Assembly: GCA_002238685.1 (NCBI GenBank)
Contig: MPMV01000028.1
Coordinates: 1-56,814 of the forward strand
From: a bacterium EF100-94H03 bin56
GTDB lineage: Bacteria; Pseudomonadota; Alphaproteobacteria; SP197
Direction: 5' to 3'
DNA length: 56,814 bases
Shown piece by piece: positions 45,875-53,805 of the stretch (its first letter is position 1; every line of letters starts with the position of its first letter). Position numbers and translations under genes: made by a program. The notes beneath the pieces are model-generated. The model did not search any database and had not been told where the DNA came from. It saw nothing but the letters and a program-made list of their open reading frames with translations.

Positions 45875-46860
45875 CCGCTCCCGGGAAGGACCTGGTGATC
45901 GGCGTCGTCCTTGTCGCCATCGCCGCCACCGTGCCATTCCTGTTTCCGGTGCGCTACGTCATCACGCAGATGACGCTGCTCTTCATCTACGCCATCGTGG
46001 TGACCCAGTGGAACCTGGTCCTTGGGGTCGCCGGTATCTTCTCCCTGGCACAGATGGCGCTGTTTGCCTGCGGCGCCTATGCCACCGCGATGCTCGGCCT
46101 CTATCTCGACTGGTCGCTGTGGGCAGCGATGCCGGCAGGCGCCATGATCGCGGTTGTCGTCGGACTCCTGATCGGCCTTGCCTGCCTGAGGCTCAAGGGA
46201 CCCTATGTTGCCCTGCTGACCCTGGCGATCGCCCAGGTCGCCTATCTCGTCATCATCACCGATACCGATTGTTTCATCAGGACGGAGACGCGATGCGAGC
46301 CCTTCACCGGTGGCGCCAGCGGGTTGCGGCGCTTCGGGGATCTCGGCCTGAGGGAATGGCTTGGCCGTGACTGGATCATCGGAAACTACTTCGTCGGACT
46401 GGGGCTTCTGGTGGCGGCCATGGCGTTCTCCGTGGCTGTTGCGAGGGGGCCATTGGGCCTTGCCTTCCGGGCGCTCAGGGACAACCTGGGCTATGCCCGC
46501 TCGCGCGGCATCAGCCAGTTCAAGTACCAGCTTGTCGTCTTTGCCCTGTCGGCCTTCTTCACCGGCCTTGCAGGCGCCTTCTACGCGGCGCACTTCAAGA
46601 GCGTCGGTCCAACGATCTTCTCGTTCAGCCTGCTTCTGTTGCTTCTTGCCATGATCGTCGTCGGTGGGCTGGGCACCATCTGGGGCCCCATCGTCGGCGC
46701 CACGCTGGTGATGTTTGCCGACGAGGGACTGAGGGAGGTCCAGGATTTCCGCACTCTCGGACTCGGTCTCACGCTTGCCCTTTTCGTGCTGTTGCTTCCC
46801 GATGGCCTGACCGGCACCGCATCCCGCCTCTTGGCTAGATGGCGCGGCTCGGGCAGCTGA
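45871..46860 (+). CDS. ABC importer permease, LivM type
   Basis: Second permease, 329 residues from GTG 45871. It has about ten hydrophobic segments and the LivM core: TQWNLVLGVAGIFSLAQMAL, then LRDNLGYARSRGISQFKYQL (the coupling loop) and VVGGLGTIWGPIVGA. It is the last gene of the five-gene importer. No regulator is adjacent. Confidence 0.92.
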   Translation: MTAPGKDLVIGVVLVAIAATVPFLFPVRYVITQMTLLFIYAIVVTQWNLVLGVAGIFSLAQMALFACGAYATAMLGLYLDWSLWAAMPAGAMIAVVVGLLIGLACLRLKGPYVALLTLAIAQVAYLVIITDTDCFIRTETRCEPFTGGASGLRRFGDLGLREWLGRDWIIGNYFVGLGLLVAAMAFSVAVARGPLGLAFRALRDNLGYARSRGISQFKYQLVVFALSAFFTGLAGAFYAAHFKSVGPTIFSFSLLLLLLAMIVVGGLGTIWGPIVGATLVMFADEGLREVQDFRTLGLGLTLALFVLLLPDGLTGTASRLLARWRGSGS

Positions 46861-46990
46861 CATGTGCGGCCAGCCGGTACTCCCTGGCGATCCGCTCCTG
46901 GCATGGGGATCGGTGTGAACTGCACCACCGTTCCCACATCGTCCCGGGGTGCGTTGGCCATTCCCGGAAGCGAAGGTGTTTTCTCGTTGT

Positions 46991-48484
46991 TCAGTTTCCG
47001 GATTCGCGAGCAAGGTTGACCAGCGCCGTGCGCAGTTTCACCAGAGCCAGCGTGTCCCGGGCGCAGTAGGCGCGAAGGTCCTCGAACGTGCGTCTGCGAT
47101 CTTCCGGGTCGGCGGTCGCGAGCGCCGCGGCATAGCGCACCGCCGCAGTCCGTCCTTGCGAGATTGCCAGATCGCCGTAACTCATCCCGGCGGCCAGCAC
47201 CGGAAGGACAGCCTTGATCGAGAACGAGCCACGGAACTCCGGGTGGTAGTAGCCGTCGCGCACCACCGGAAGCAGGTCGAACAGCCGTGCCTCGATGGAG
47301 CGAAGGTCTCCGGTCCGATCCGGCAACGCCTCGCCAAGCTCGCGAATCACCCGCCTTTCGTAACCCGAATACGTGCAGACGCTCCCTTCGCTTCCCAGCG
47401 CTTCGATCAGACGGTCCGCGAGTTCCGGCCGCGGATCGTCGTTGCTCTCGTGCAGGTAGTCGGTGTGCGCGAGCGGCTTGCCGTGGCGTTCGGAATGGAC
47501 GGAGAACAGAAACGGCACCGCGTCGAAGGGGCGGGTGCCGGCAAAACGCGGGATGGCGGGCGCGAAGGTCTCGAAGTCGAGATAGCGCACCGGCGTTTCA
47601 ATCCCCGCCAGCGCGCCGGTGATGTCGCCGTGCGTCGCTGCTCGGCCTTCGCGAATGGTCTGGCGGACGATGCGCTGGAGTCCGGTCAGCGGGAAGTCCC
47701 GGGGAACATCGCGGATCTCCTCGACCCCTGCCGCAACGAGTTCCTCGCGGTGCTCCGCGTCGAGACGGGGAAGCTCGGCGATGCCGTGATCCGGCAGGAT
47801 CGCATCCCGCGTGCAATGGGCGTGGAACGGGCATTCGTAGGGCTCGAAACAGTGGTTTCCCGGAGCGATGTCGGGCGCGGCCGGCCGGGACAGCATGCGC
47901 TGCATCCCGGAAACCTCCGCACCCATGGTGCCGAGATACGCCTGCGCTTTGTCGAAGACCGGATGAAGCCTGAACAGGGCCTCGAGGTTGAGCGTCGCGC
48001 CGTCATGAACGTAGTCCCTCTCGAGCGTCAGCACCCCGGCATCGCGTACATCGAGTCCGGCGCCCTTCAACACCCAGAGCTGAACGGCCGCGTCGCGCAC
48101 GAAGACGTCCTTCAACCGGGTCGATGACTTCACCTCGACCAGGCGCCAGCCTCCTGCGGGAAGCCGTTCGATCACGTCGGCGCGGACCACCACCCCCTGG
48201 TGCTCGAACGCGGCCTCGAAGAGCGCCGGTGCGGATCCCGCCTCAAGGACGCTGCATGTTTCCTGGAGCGCCTCCGGGATGTGCCGGTGATCGTGATCGA
48301 CATCATGACCGCCGGGATAGAGCCGGCACGCCAGCCGGCCGACCTCGTGTCCTGTGTCGAACACGGCCCGCAGGACTTCGTCGGGCTTTGAGCGAAGATC
48401 GGGCCGGTGCGTCTCGTACCAGAGCCGCAAGTGGCACTGCGTTCCGGAAATGAATCGCGACTTGGAGAGACGTGGCCCTCTCAC
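46991..48484 (-). CDS. DUF2779 protein: Cas4-like nuclease fused to a DnaQ-like exonuclease
   Basis: Protein of 497 residues from GTG 48484, chosen for GAGGGA 5 bases upstream; GTG 48502 would add six residues. The N-terminal half is Cas4/RecB-like: C17 near the start, then VVVRADVIERL and WRLVEVKSS (the D...E-x-K nuclease triad), and a cysteine cluster CFEPYECPFHAHC that with C17 could bind [4Fe-4S]. The C-terminal half carries VRYLDFETFAPAIP and YCARDTLALVKL, the first and last acidic motifs of DEDD exonucleases. The family has no established role. There is no CRISPR array or cas gene in the window. Confidence 0.8.
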   Translation of the reverse strand: MRGPRLSKSRFISGTQCHLRLWYETHRPDLRSKPDEVLRAVFDTGHEVGRLACRLYPGGHDVDHDHRHIPEALQETCSVLEAGSAPALFEAAFEHQGVVVRADVIERLPAGGWRLVEVKSSTRLKDVFVRDAAVQLWVLKGAGLDVRDAGVLTLERDYVHDGATLNLEALFRLHPVFDKAQAYLGTMGAEVSGMQRMLSRPAAPDIAPGNHCFEPYECPFHAHCTRDAILPDHGIAELPRLDAEHREELVAAGVEEIRDVPRDFPLTGLQRIVRQTIREGRAATHGDITGALAGIETPVRYLDFETFAPAIPRFAGTRPFDAVPFLFSVHSERHGKPLAHTDYLHESNDDPRPELADRLIEALGSEGSVCTYSGYERRVIRELGEALPDRTGDLRSIEARLFDLLPVVRDGYYHPEFRGSFSIKAVLPVLAAGMSYGDLAISQGRTAAVRYAAALATADPEDRRRTFEDLRAYCARDTLALVKLRTALVNLARESGN

Positions 48485-48843
48485 TGTTCCCTCAATCGAC
48501 ACGTACGGTCGTTCTGGTCCATCGTCGGGTCATTGCACACTATCGCGGACCAGGCGGAAACCGCAGTCGTGGACTTGCACGGGCCGATCTCCTCCTGTCG
48601 CAGGCCGGCGTCCGGGACCGCGGGGACGCTGTCGTCGGACCTTGCGGCCCACGGCGCCGGCGCAACCGATGGCAGCCGGACGGCCCGCCGCGACCGCGAG
48701 CCGGTTCCTCTGAAGCGCAAGACGAGCCGATTCCCGGCGCATGGTGCACCTTGCGGACGGAGGCGACTTGGTGGAGAGTGATCACCACCTTCCGGACCCC
48801 GAGCCGGGAGGCAGTATGCCGTTGACTTCAGGGAGGACCTGCC
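48485..48843. other. Divergent spacer between the DUF2779 and aldolase genes
   Basis: About 360 bp with no supported gene, repeat or clear promoter. A ribosome site (GGGAGGACC) for the aldolase gene lies at its right end. Confidence 0.45.
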
Positions 48844-49602
48844 ATGGCCGTTGTGTCCAGAATTCATCCTGAGAGAACCGGAACCCGGGAGTGGGAGATT
48901 CGCTGCGATCTCGCCGCACTCTACCGGGCGTTCGTCCGCTACGGCTGGACCGACCTCATCTACACCCACATCTCCGCCCGCCTCCCGGACGAGCCCGGTC
49001 ACTATCTCATCAATCCCTATGGACTTCTCTTCGAGGAGATCACGGCGTCCAGCCTGATCGTCGTCGACTTCGACGGCAATCTTGTGCGTGGCGACTGGCC
49101 GGTGAACGAGGCCGGGCATGCCATTCACCATGCGATCCTCAAGGCCCGCGAGGATGCCAACTGGGTCCTGCATACGCACTCCCGCGCGGGCATGGCGGTG
49201 GCGTGCATGAAGAGCGGTCTCCTGCCACTGACGCAGCAGGCCATGTTCTTCCATGGTCGCCTGTCGTACCACCCGTGGGATCTCCAGACGTCGGGGCAGG
49301 AGGAATGCGATCTCCTGGCTGCCGATCTCGGCGACAACAACGCGATGATCCTGGAAAACCACGGACTTCTCGTGTGCGGTCCGACACCGGCCTTTGCCTT
49401 CACCCACCTCTACAACCTGGAGGTGGCCTGCAAGGTCCAGGTCGATGTCCTGTCCTCGGGTCAGGAGGCCATCATTCCCGACGCCGACATCGTGGAGCGT
49501 ACCTCGGCTGCGGGTGCCGACCCCGCGTTCCTGGTCGACGATCTCGCCTGGCAGGCCATTCGCCGATCCCTCGACAACAGCCAGAGTGACTACGCCACCT
49601 GA
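48844..49602 (+). CDS. Class II aldolase/adducin-family protein
   Basis: Protein of 252 residues of the fuculose/ribulose-phosphate aldolase fold. The zinc ligands H110 and H112 lie in VLHTHSRAGMA and a third in LENHGLLVCG; the preceding acidic residue is in DWPVNEAGHAIHHA. Length and motifs favour the large aldolase/decarboxylase-like group without phosphate specificity, so substrate is unknown. GGGAGG 8 bases before ATG 48844 supports the start. It converges with the thiamine-diphosphate enzyme; stops are 7 bp apart. Confidence 0.82.
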   Translation: MAVVSRIHPERTGTREWEIRCDLAALYRAFVRYGWTDLIYTHISARLPDEPGHYLINPYGLLFEEITASSLIVVDFDGNLVRGDWPVNEAGHAIHHAILKAREDANWVLHTHSRAGMAVACMKSGLLPLTQQAMFFHGRLSYHPWDLQTSGQEECDLLAADLGDNNAMILENHGLLVCGPTPAFAFTHLYNLEVACKVQVDVLSSGQEAIIPDADIVERTSAAGADPAFLVDDLAWQAIRRSLDNSQSDYAT

Positions 49603-49609
49603 TTGCCGG

Positions 49610-51232
49610 TCAGTCGAGGAAGCCGGCGTCCTCGCGCACTTCGATGAGAGTGGGTCCGTCGGCGTCGAAGGCCTCCCTGATGATCCCGGTGAGCTCCGGG
49701 AGGGACCCGGGTCGTGATGATCGCGCCCCGAAGGCGCTTGCCAGGGCTCCAAAATCGGGGTTGCGCCCCGGCGTGACTCCGACAGGTGCGATATCGCGCT
49801 CGATCATGCCATCGCGAATCTGGCCGAGTCCGTCGTTGTTCCACAGCACGATCGGCAGGCCGACCTTCTCGTCGACGGCGGTGGCGAGTTCGCTTGCCGT
49901 GAAGAGGAATCCGGCATCGCCGGTCAGTGCCACGCCGTGGCGCCCGGGCGAACCGAGTTTGGCGCCGATGGCCGAAGGCATGGCCGACCCCAGGGTGCAG
50001 TAGCCGTTGGGATGGGTGTAGGTGCGTGGCCTGGAGGTGGGCCAGTACTCGTTGGCGAAGTAGGCGATCTGGGTGGCATCGGTAATCAGCCAGCCGTCAT
50101 CGGGAATGGCGTCGCGCATGGCGTCGAGCACGGCCGTGAATCGCGCCGCGCGCGGGCTTGCGAGCAGTTGCTCCATCACCTTCCGGCGGAGATCCGCGAT
50201 GGCTCCGGAACCGGTGAAGCCCGGATGTCCTCCGGCCGCGGGCAGGGCTTCGGCCAGCATGGTCATGGTCAGCCCGGCATCTCCCAGGAGCGCGGCATCG
50301 GGCGTGTAGTCCCGGGCCAGATTGCCGGCATCGACATCGATGCGGATGAGCCGGCCCTTCAGTTCGAGAAAGTCGGGATCCTTCCAGATGTCGGTCTCGG
50401 AGAGTTCGGTGCCGACGGCGATGACGACATCGGCGTTTTCGACAAGCGCATGGGCCAGCGGAGAGGCGAGGCAGGCGCCGCAGTTGAGGGGATGGGACTC
50501 GGGCAGTGCGCCCTTGCCGGCGATGGTGAGGGCCACGGCAGCGCCAAGCCGTTCGGCGAGAACCCGCAGGGCTTCACCGTGGTCGATCGTTCCGCCGCCG
50601 GCGATGATCACCGGTTGCCGGGCGCCCGCGGCGATGGCGGCGGCCTTCTCGACCGCCGCCGCATCGGGCGCCAGCGGACCGGTGATGGGCGAGGTCCTGA
50701 CGGCGAACTCCGCCGTTTCGGCGATCCTGTCGATTGGCAACTCGATGTAGCAGGGCCGGGGACGGCCGGAGGCGAAGGTGGAGAAGGCGCGATGCACGGC
50801 GCCGGGGATCTGGCGGCCATCGAGAATGGTCTGGGCATGGGCAGTCAGCGGCCGGATGGTCGCCAGCTGATCGGTGATTTCGTGGAGGCGGCCGCGGCCC
50901 GCGCCAAGATCGCCGGATCCATTGGTGCTGGCAATCACCAGCATCGGCTGGCTGTCGGCATAGGCGTTGCCCACGGCGGTGGCGATGTTGGTCACCCCGG
51001 GGCCGGTGATGACGCAACAAAGCGCCGGCTTGCCGGAAATCCTCGCATGGCCATCAGCCATGAAACCGCCGCCCTGTTCGTGACGGAACAGCACGTGACG
51101 CATGCCGGCATCGGCGATGCCGCGATAGTACTCCAGGGTATGGACCCCCGGCATGCCAAAAACCGTCTCGATCCCGTAGGCCCGGACCAGCTGCATCAGT
51201 GCCTGGCCCCGGGAAAGGTTGCCGCCTGCCAT
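49610..51232 (-). CDS. Thiamine-diphosphate-dependent decarboxylase (acetolactate-synthase family; AruI-like)
   Basis: Protein of 540 residues. The catalytic Glu of the activation site is E52 in FRHEQGGGFMADG. The ThDP motif GDAGF...NND (TGDAGFLFTASE then LWNNDGLGQI) is intact near residues 430-460. The opening RGQALMQLVRAYGIETVFG and the sequence overall recall proteins labelled 5-guanidino-2-oxopentanoate decarboxylase (AruI) in arginine transamination; this is from memory. ATG 51232 has AAGGAG 8 bases upstream. The element core lies only 57 bp upstream of its start, so the insertion has probably separated it from its native promoter. Confidence 0.8.
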   Translation of the reverse strand: MAGGNLSRGQALMQLVRAYGIETVFGMPGVHTLEYYRGIADAGMRHVLFRHEQGGGFMADGHARISGKPALCCVITGPGVTNIATAVGNAYADSQPMLVIASTNGSGDLGAGRGRLHEITDQLATIRPLTAHAQTILDGRQIPGAVHRAFSTFASGRPRPCYIELPIDRIAETAEFAVRTSPITGPLAPDAAAVEKAAAIAAGARQPVIIAGGGTIDHGEALRVLAERLGAAVALTIAGKGALPESHPLNCGACLASPLAHALVENADVVIAVGTELSETDIWKDPDFLELKGRLIRIDVDAGNLARDYTPDAALLGDAGLTMTMLAEALPAAGGHPGFTGSGAIADLRRKVMEQLLASPRAARFTAVLDAMRDAIPDDGWLITDATQIAYFANEYWPTSRPRTYTHPNGYCTLGSAMPSAIGAKLGSPGRHGVALTGDAGFLFTASELATAVDEKVGLPIVLWNNDGLGQIRDGMIERDIAPVGVTPGRNPDFGALASAFGARSSRPGSLPELTGIIREAFDADGPTLIEVREDAGFLD

Positions 51233-51288
51233 GGTCGATCTCCTTGAAGCGCACGAAACGCCGATGGTAGCCTCCCGCACACCGCACG

Positions 51289-51303
51289 CGCACCTTCGGT
51301 GCT
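51289..51303 (+). repeat. Candidate attachment-site core of right element (15-bp dyad)
   Basis: CGCACCTTCGGTGCT, identical to the minus strand at 229-243. It lies 115 bp upstream of the integrase at 51419. On the integrase side both copies continue with similar bases (AA, AA, GTAA in register), and on the outer side both show CACACC-x-CA 5-12 bases away. The right boundary of the element is outside the window. Confidence 0.7.
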
Positions 51304-51418
51304 GAACGGAACAGTAACATACTGAATTAAAACGCGTTCTCTCTCAAGAACTTTGGCCGGGCAAGCGGATTCACCTCGTCTCCGTACCCCCGGTGCAACA
51401 GGAATCGGGGAGAATGCC

Positions 51419-52555
51419 GTGCCCAAGACACACCTTACGCAACGCCGGGTCGATTCTCTCAAGCCGCGAAAGAAGGCCCTGGACGTTCGAGATTCCCTCA
51501 TCCGGGGCTTCGGCGTCCGTGTCCTGCCATCAGGCCGCAAGTCTTTCTTCCTACACAGTCAGGTGGACGGCAGGAGGATCTGGCAATCGATAGGTGATGC
51601 GCGCGCCATGACCCTGGAGTGCGCTCGGGATCTGGCGGCATCGCTTCTTGCATCCCGGTCTCGGTCTGACGAGGCTTTCCCTGCCGCCACTGCGTCCATC
51701 CTGTTCGAGGATGTCGCGGAAGAGGTCTTTCGGCGCTACAAGCGGCACTGGAAGCCACGGACACTGGAAGTCAATCTCGGCTACTACAGGAACCAGATCC
51801 TGCCATGGTTCAGGGGGCGTGCCATAGGAGACATCACGCGCCGTGACGTGCAGCGATGGTTTGCCTCGCTCCACGCAACACCCGCTGCCGCGGATCGCTC
51901 GGCACCGGTTCTTTCCGTCATCCTTCGTCAGGCCGAGGTCTACGGCTACCGCCCCGAAGGACCCAATCCGTGCACCGGCATCAAACGCTATCGCCGACGT
52001 AACCGCGAGAGGTTTCTCAACGACGACGAGATCCGGCGGTTGAGCCGTGTTCTCGACACGAGGCTTGCGAAGCAACCCTTGTTGGTCTCGATCGTCCGGC
52101 TGCTGCTTCTCACTGGCTGCAGGAAGTCGGAGATCCTGACACTCAAGTGGTCGGACTACCGTGAAGGCAAGCTCTACTTACGCGATTCCAAGACGGGTCC
52201 GCGTACGGTCTGGCTGTGCACGCCCGGTCGCCGGATACTTGATGGATTGCCCAGAACAGGGTGTTGGATGTTCCCTTCCCCTCGTGGGGAACGCTGCTTG
52301 TCGACGGACGCGCTCAAGTTGTTCTGGCACGATGTGCGTTCCGACGCCGGCATCACGGATGTCCGCTGTCATGACCTGCGTCACACCTACGCCTCGGTGG
52401 CACTGGCTCATGAAGAGACCATCCTCACCATCGGCAGGCTCCTTGGCCACGCCAATCCGGCTACCACGCTGAAATACACGCATCTTGCCGATGCCTCGGT
52501 CCAAGAGGCAGCGGAGTCTCTTGTTTCAGTCCTGGGTAGGAGGGCTGAGCCATGA
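51419..52555 (+). CDS. Tyrosine recombinase 1 (element integrase)
   Basis: Phage/ICE-type integrase, 378 residues from GTG 51419 with GGGGAG upstream. Residues 1-75 are the arm-binding domain (LTQRRV, LDVRDSLIRGFGVRV), 95-185 the core-binding helical domain, and 200-375 the catalytic domain. The complete active site is visible: R235 (TGCRKSEIL), K258 (DSKTGPR), H318 and R321 (CHDLRHTYAS), H344 (LLGHANP) and nucleophile Y353 (LKYTH). It is closely similar over the first 41 residues to the recombinase at the left edge. It overlaps a second recombinase by 4 bp (ATGA). Confidence 0.93.
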   Translation: MPKTHLTQRRVDSLKPRKKALDVRDSLIRGFGVRVLPSGRKSFFLHSQVDGRRIWQSIGDARAMTLECARDLAASLLASRSRSDEAFPAATASILFEDVAEEVFRRYKRHWKPRTLEVNLGYYRNQILPWFRGRAIGDITRRDVQRWFASLHATPAAADRSAPVLSVILRQAEVYGYRPEGPNPCTGIKRYRRRNRERFLNDDEIRRLSRVLDTRLAKQPLLVSIVRLLLLTGCRKSEILTLKWSDYREGKLYLRDSKTGPRTVWLCTPGRRILDGLPRTGCWMFPSPRGERCLSTDALKLFWHDVRSDAGITDVRCHDLRHTYASVALAHEETILTIGRLLGHANPATTLKYTHLADASVQEAAESLVSVLGRRAEP

Positions 52556-53703
52556 CACGAAACATGCGTCTGAGTGATCGTGCCATTGCCCGGCTCGGTG
52601 CAGCGTCGAGCGAGTACACGGTCTGGGATACGCGGATCACGGGTCTCGGTGTCAGGGTCCGGCCTTCCGGCCACCAGTCGTTCGTTGTCCTGGACAACCG
52701 CACCGGCAACTCGAAACGCCGAACCCTGGGTCCCACGACACGCATGACTGTCGACGAAGCGCGATCCCGGTGTCTTGCCGTTCAGTCCGGCAACCTGGAG
52801 CTTCTCCACATCAAGCCCCTGGTGCCCGTGCCGCTATTTGGCGACTTTGTCATCAATGTCTGGCGGCCCGAGTGCTTCGATCGCTTCAAGCGATCGAGCC
52901 GGCGGCCCATCGAAAGCGCACTCACAAATCAACTGTTACCGACATTCCGTGACATGCGACTTGATCAAATTGGAAGAAGGGAGGTGACTGCATGGTTTGA
53001 TCGCTATAGCGCAGTGGCGCCAGGCGGCGCCAACAAGGCTCTCGACACGTTGCGTCAGATCCTCAATCACGCGGAGGTTCACGGCCATCTCGAGACCAAC
53101 CCGGCAAGAGGAATACGTCGGAACCCGCAACGCAAGCTCAACCGGTTCCTGTCCCGGGACGAAGCTCATCGCTTGCATGTCGAATTGGACCGATTGGCCG
53201 CCGAACGTCCTGAACGAGCGGCGCAGGCAGACATCATTCGTCTGCTCTACTACACGGGATGCCGATGCAGCGAGATCCAGGCACTCAGGTGGTACGAAAT
53301 CGGTGCTGACACACTGGATCTTGTCGATTCCAAGACCGGACCGCGGAAAGTCTACCTGAACAGTGAGGCTCGCAAGATCATCAAACGCCAGCCCCGGACC
53401 GGCAGTGACTATGTCTTTCCATCGCCTTGCAATCCGACCTTGCCCGTATCGCGATCCATGAAACTCTGGTTCACCCTCCGCAAACGGGCCGGCCTTGATG
53501 ATGTGCGTCTGCATGACCTGCGTCACAACTACGCCTCGCAGGCCGTCCTGAACGGTGTGCCGCTTCCGACGGTGGCGAGGTTGCTCGGTCACCGGCAGCT
53601 TTCAATGACCTTACGATACGCGCACGTCGCGGACAGGGACGTAGAAGCCGCTGCGGAACGGATTGGCGCAGCCATCATTGCGCTCTGCAATGTGTATGAC
53701 TGA
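52552..53703 (+). CDS. Tyrosine recombinase 2 (paired with recombinase 1)
   Basis: Second full-length integrase, 383 residues, translationally coupled to the first. It has the same three-domain layout; the arm domain reads TRITGLGVRVRPSG. Active-site residues are R238 (TGCRCSEI), K261 (DSKTGPR), H321 and R324 (LHDLRHNYAS), H347 (LLGHRQL) and Y356 (LRYAH). The sequence is clearly related to, but much diverged from, recombinase 1, so the pair is an old duplication. Two coupled active recombinases suggest a heteromeric complex, as in XerC/XerD. A large NTPase gene follows 102 bp later. Confidence 0.93.
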   Translation: MTRNMRLSDRAIARLGAASSEYTVWDTRITGLGVRVRPSGHQSFVVLDNRTGNSKRRTLGPTTRMTVDEARSRCLAVQSGNLELLHIKPLVPVPLFGDFVINVWRPECFDRFKRSSRRPIESALTNQLLPTFRDMRLDQIGRREVTAWFDRYSAVAPGGANKALDTLRQILNHAEVHGHLETNPARGIRRNPQRKLNRFLSRDEAHRLHVELDRLAAERPERAAQADIIRLLYYTGCRCSEIQALRWYEIGADTLDLVDSKTGPRKVYLNSEARKIIKRQPRTGSDYVFPSPCNPTLPVSRSMKLWFTLRKRAGLDDVRLHDLRHNYASQAVLNGVPLPTVARLLGHRQLSMTLRYAHVADRDVEAAAERIGAAIIALCNVYD

Positions 53704-53805
53704 TTTTGCCTTCAACCCTAGCCCGAGGCGGTTAAGGTGTTTCGTCCGGGTTGCTGCACCCTGATTCATGGCCACCGAAGCAGACATCTCCATCGGACTC
53801 GAACG

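Noticed and set aside
46861..48843. CRISPR array near the Cas4-like gene
   Set aside because: No regularly spaced repeats and no cas genes were seen in the flanks or elsewhere in the window.
229..51303. One 51-kb composite mobile element between the two dyads
   Set aside because: The recombinases point outward and the interior is ordinary housekeeping chromosome, so two separate insertions fit better.
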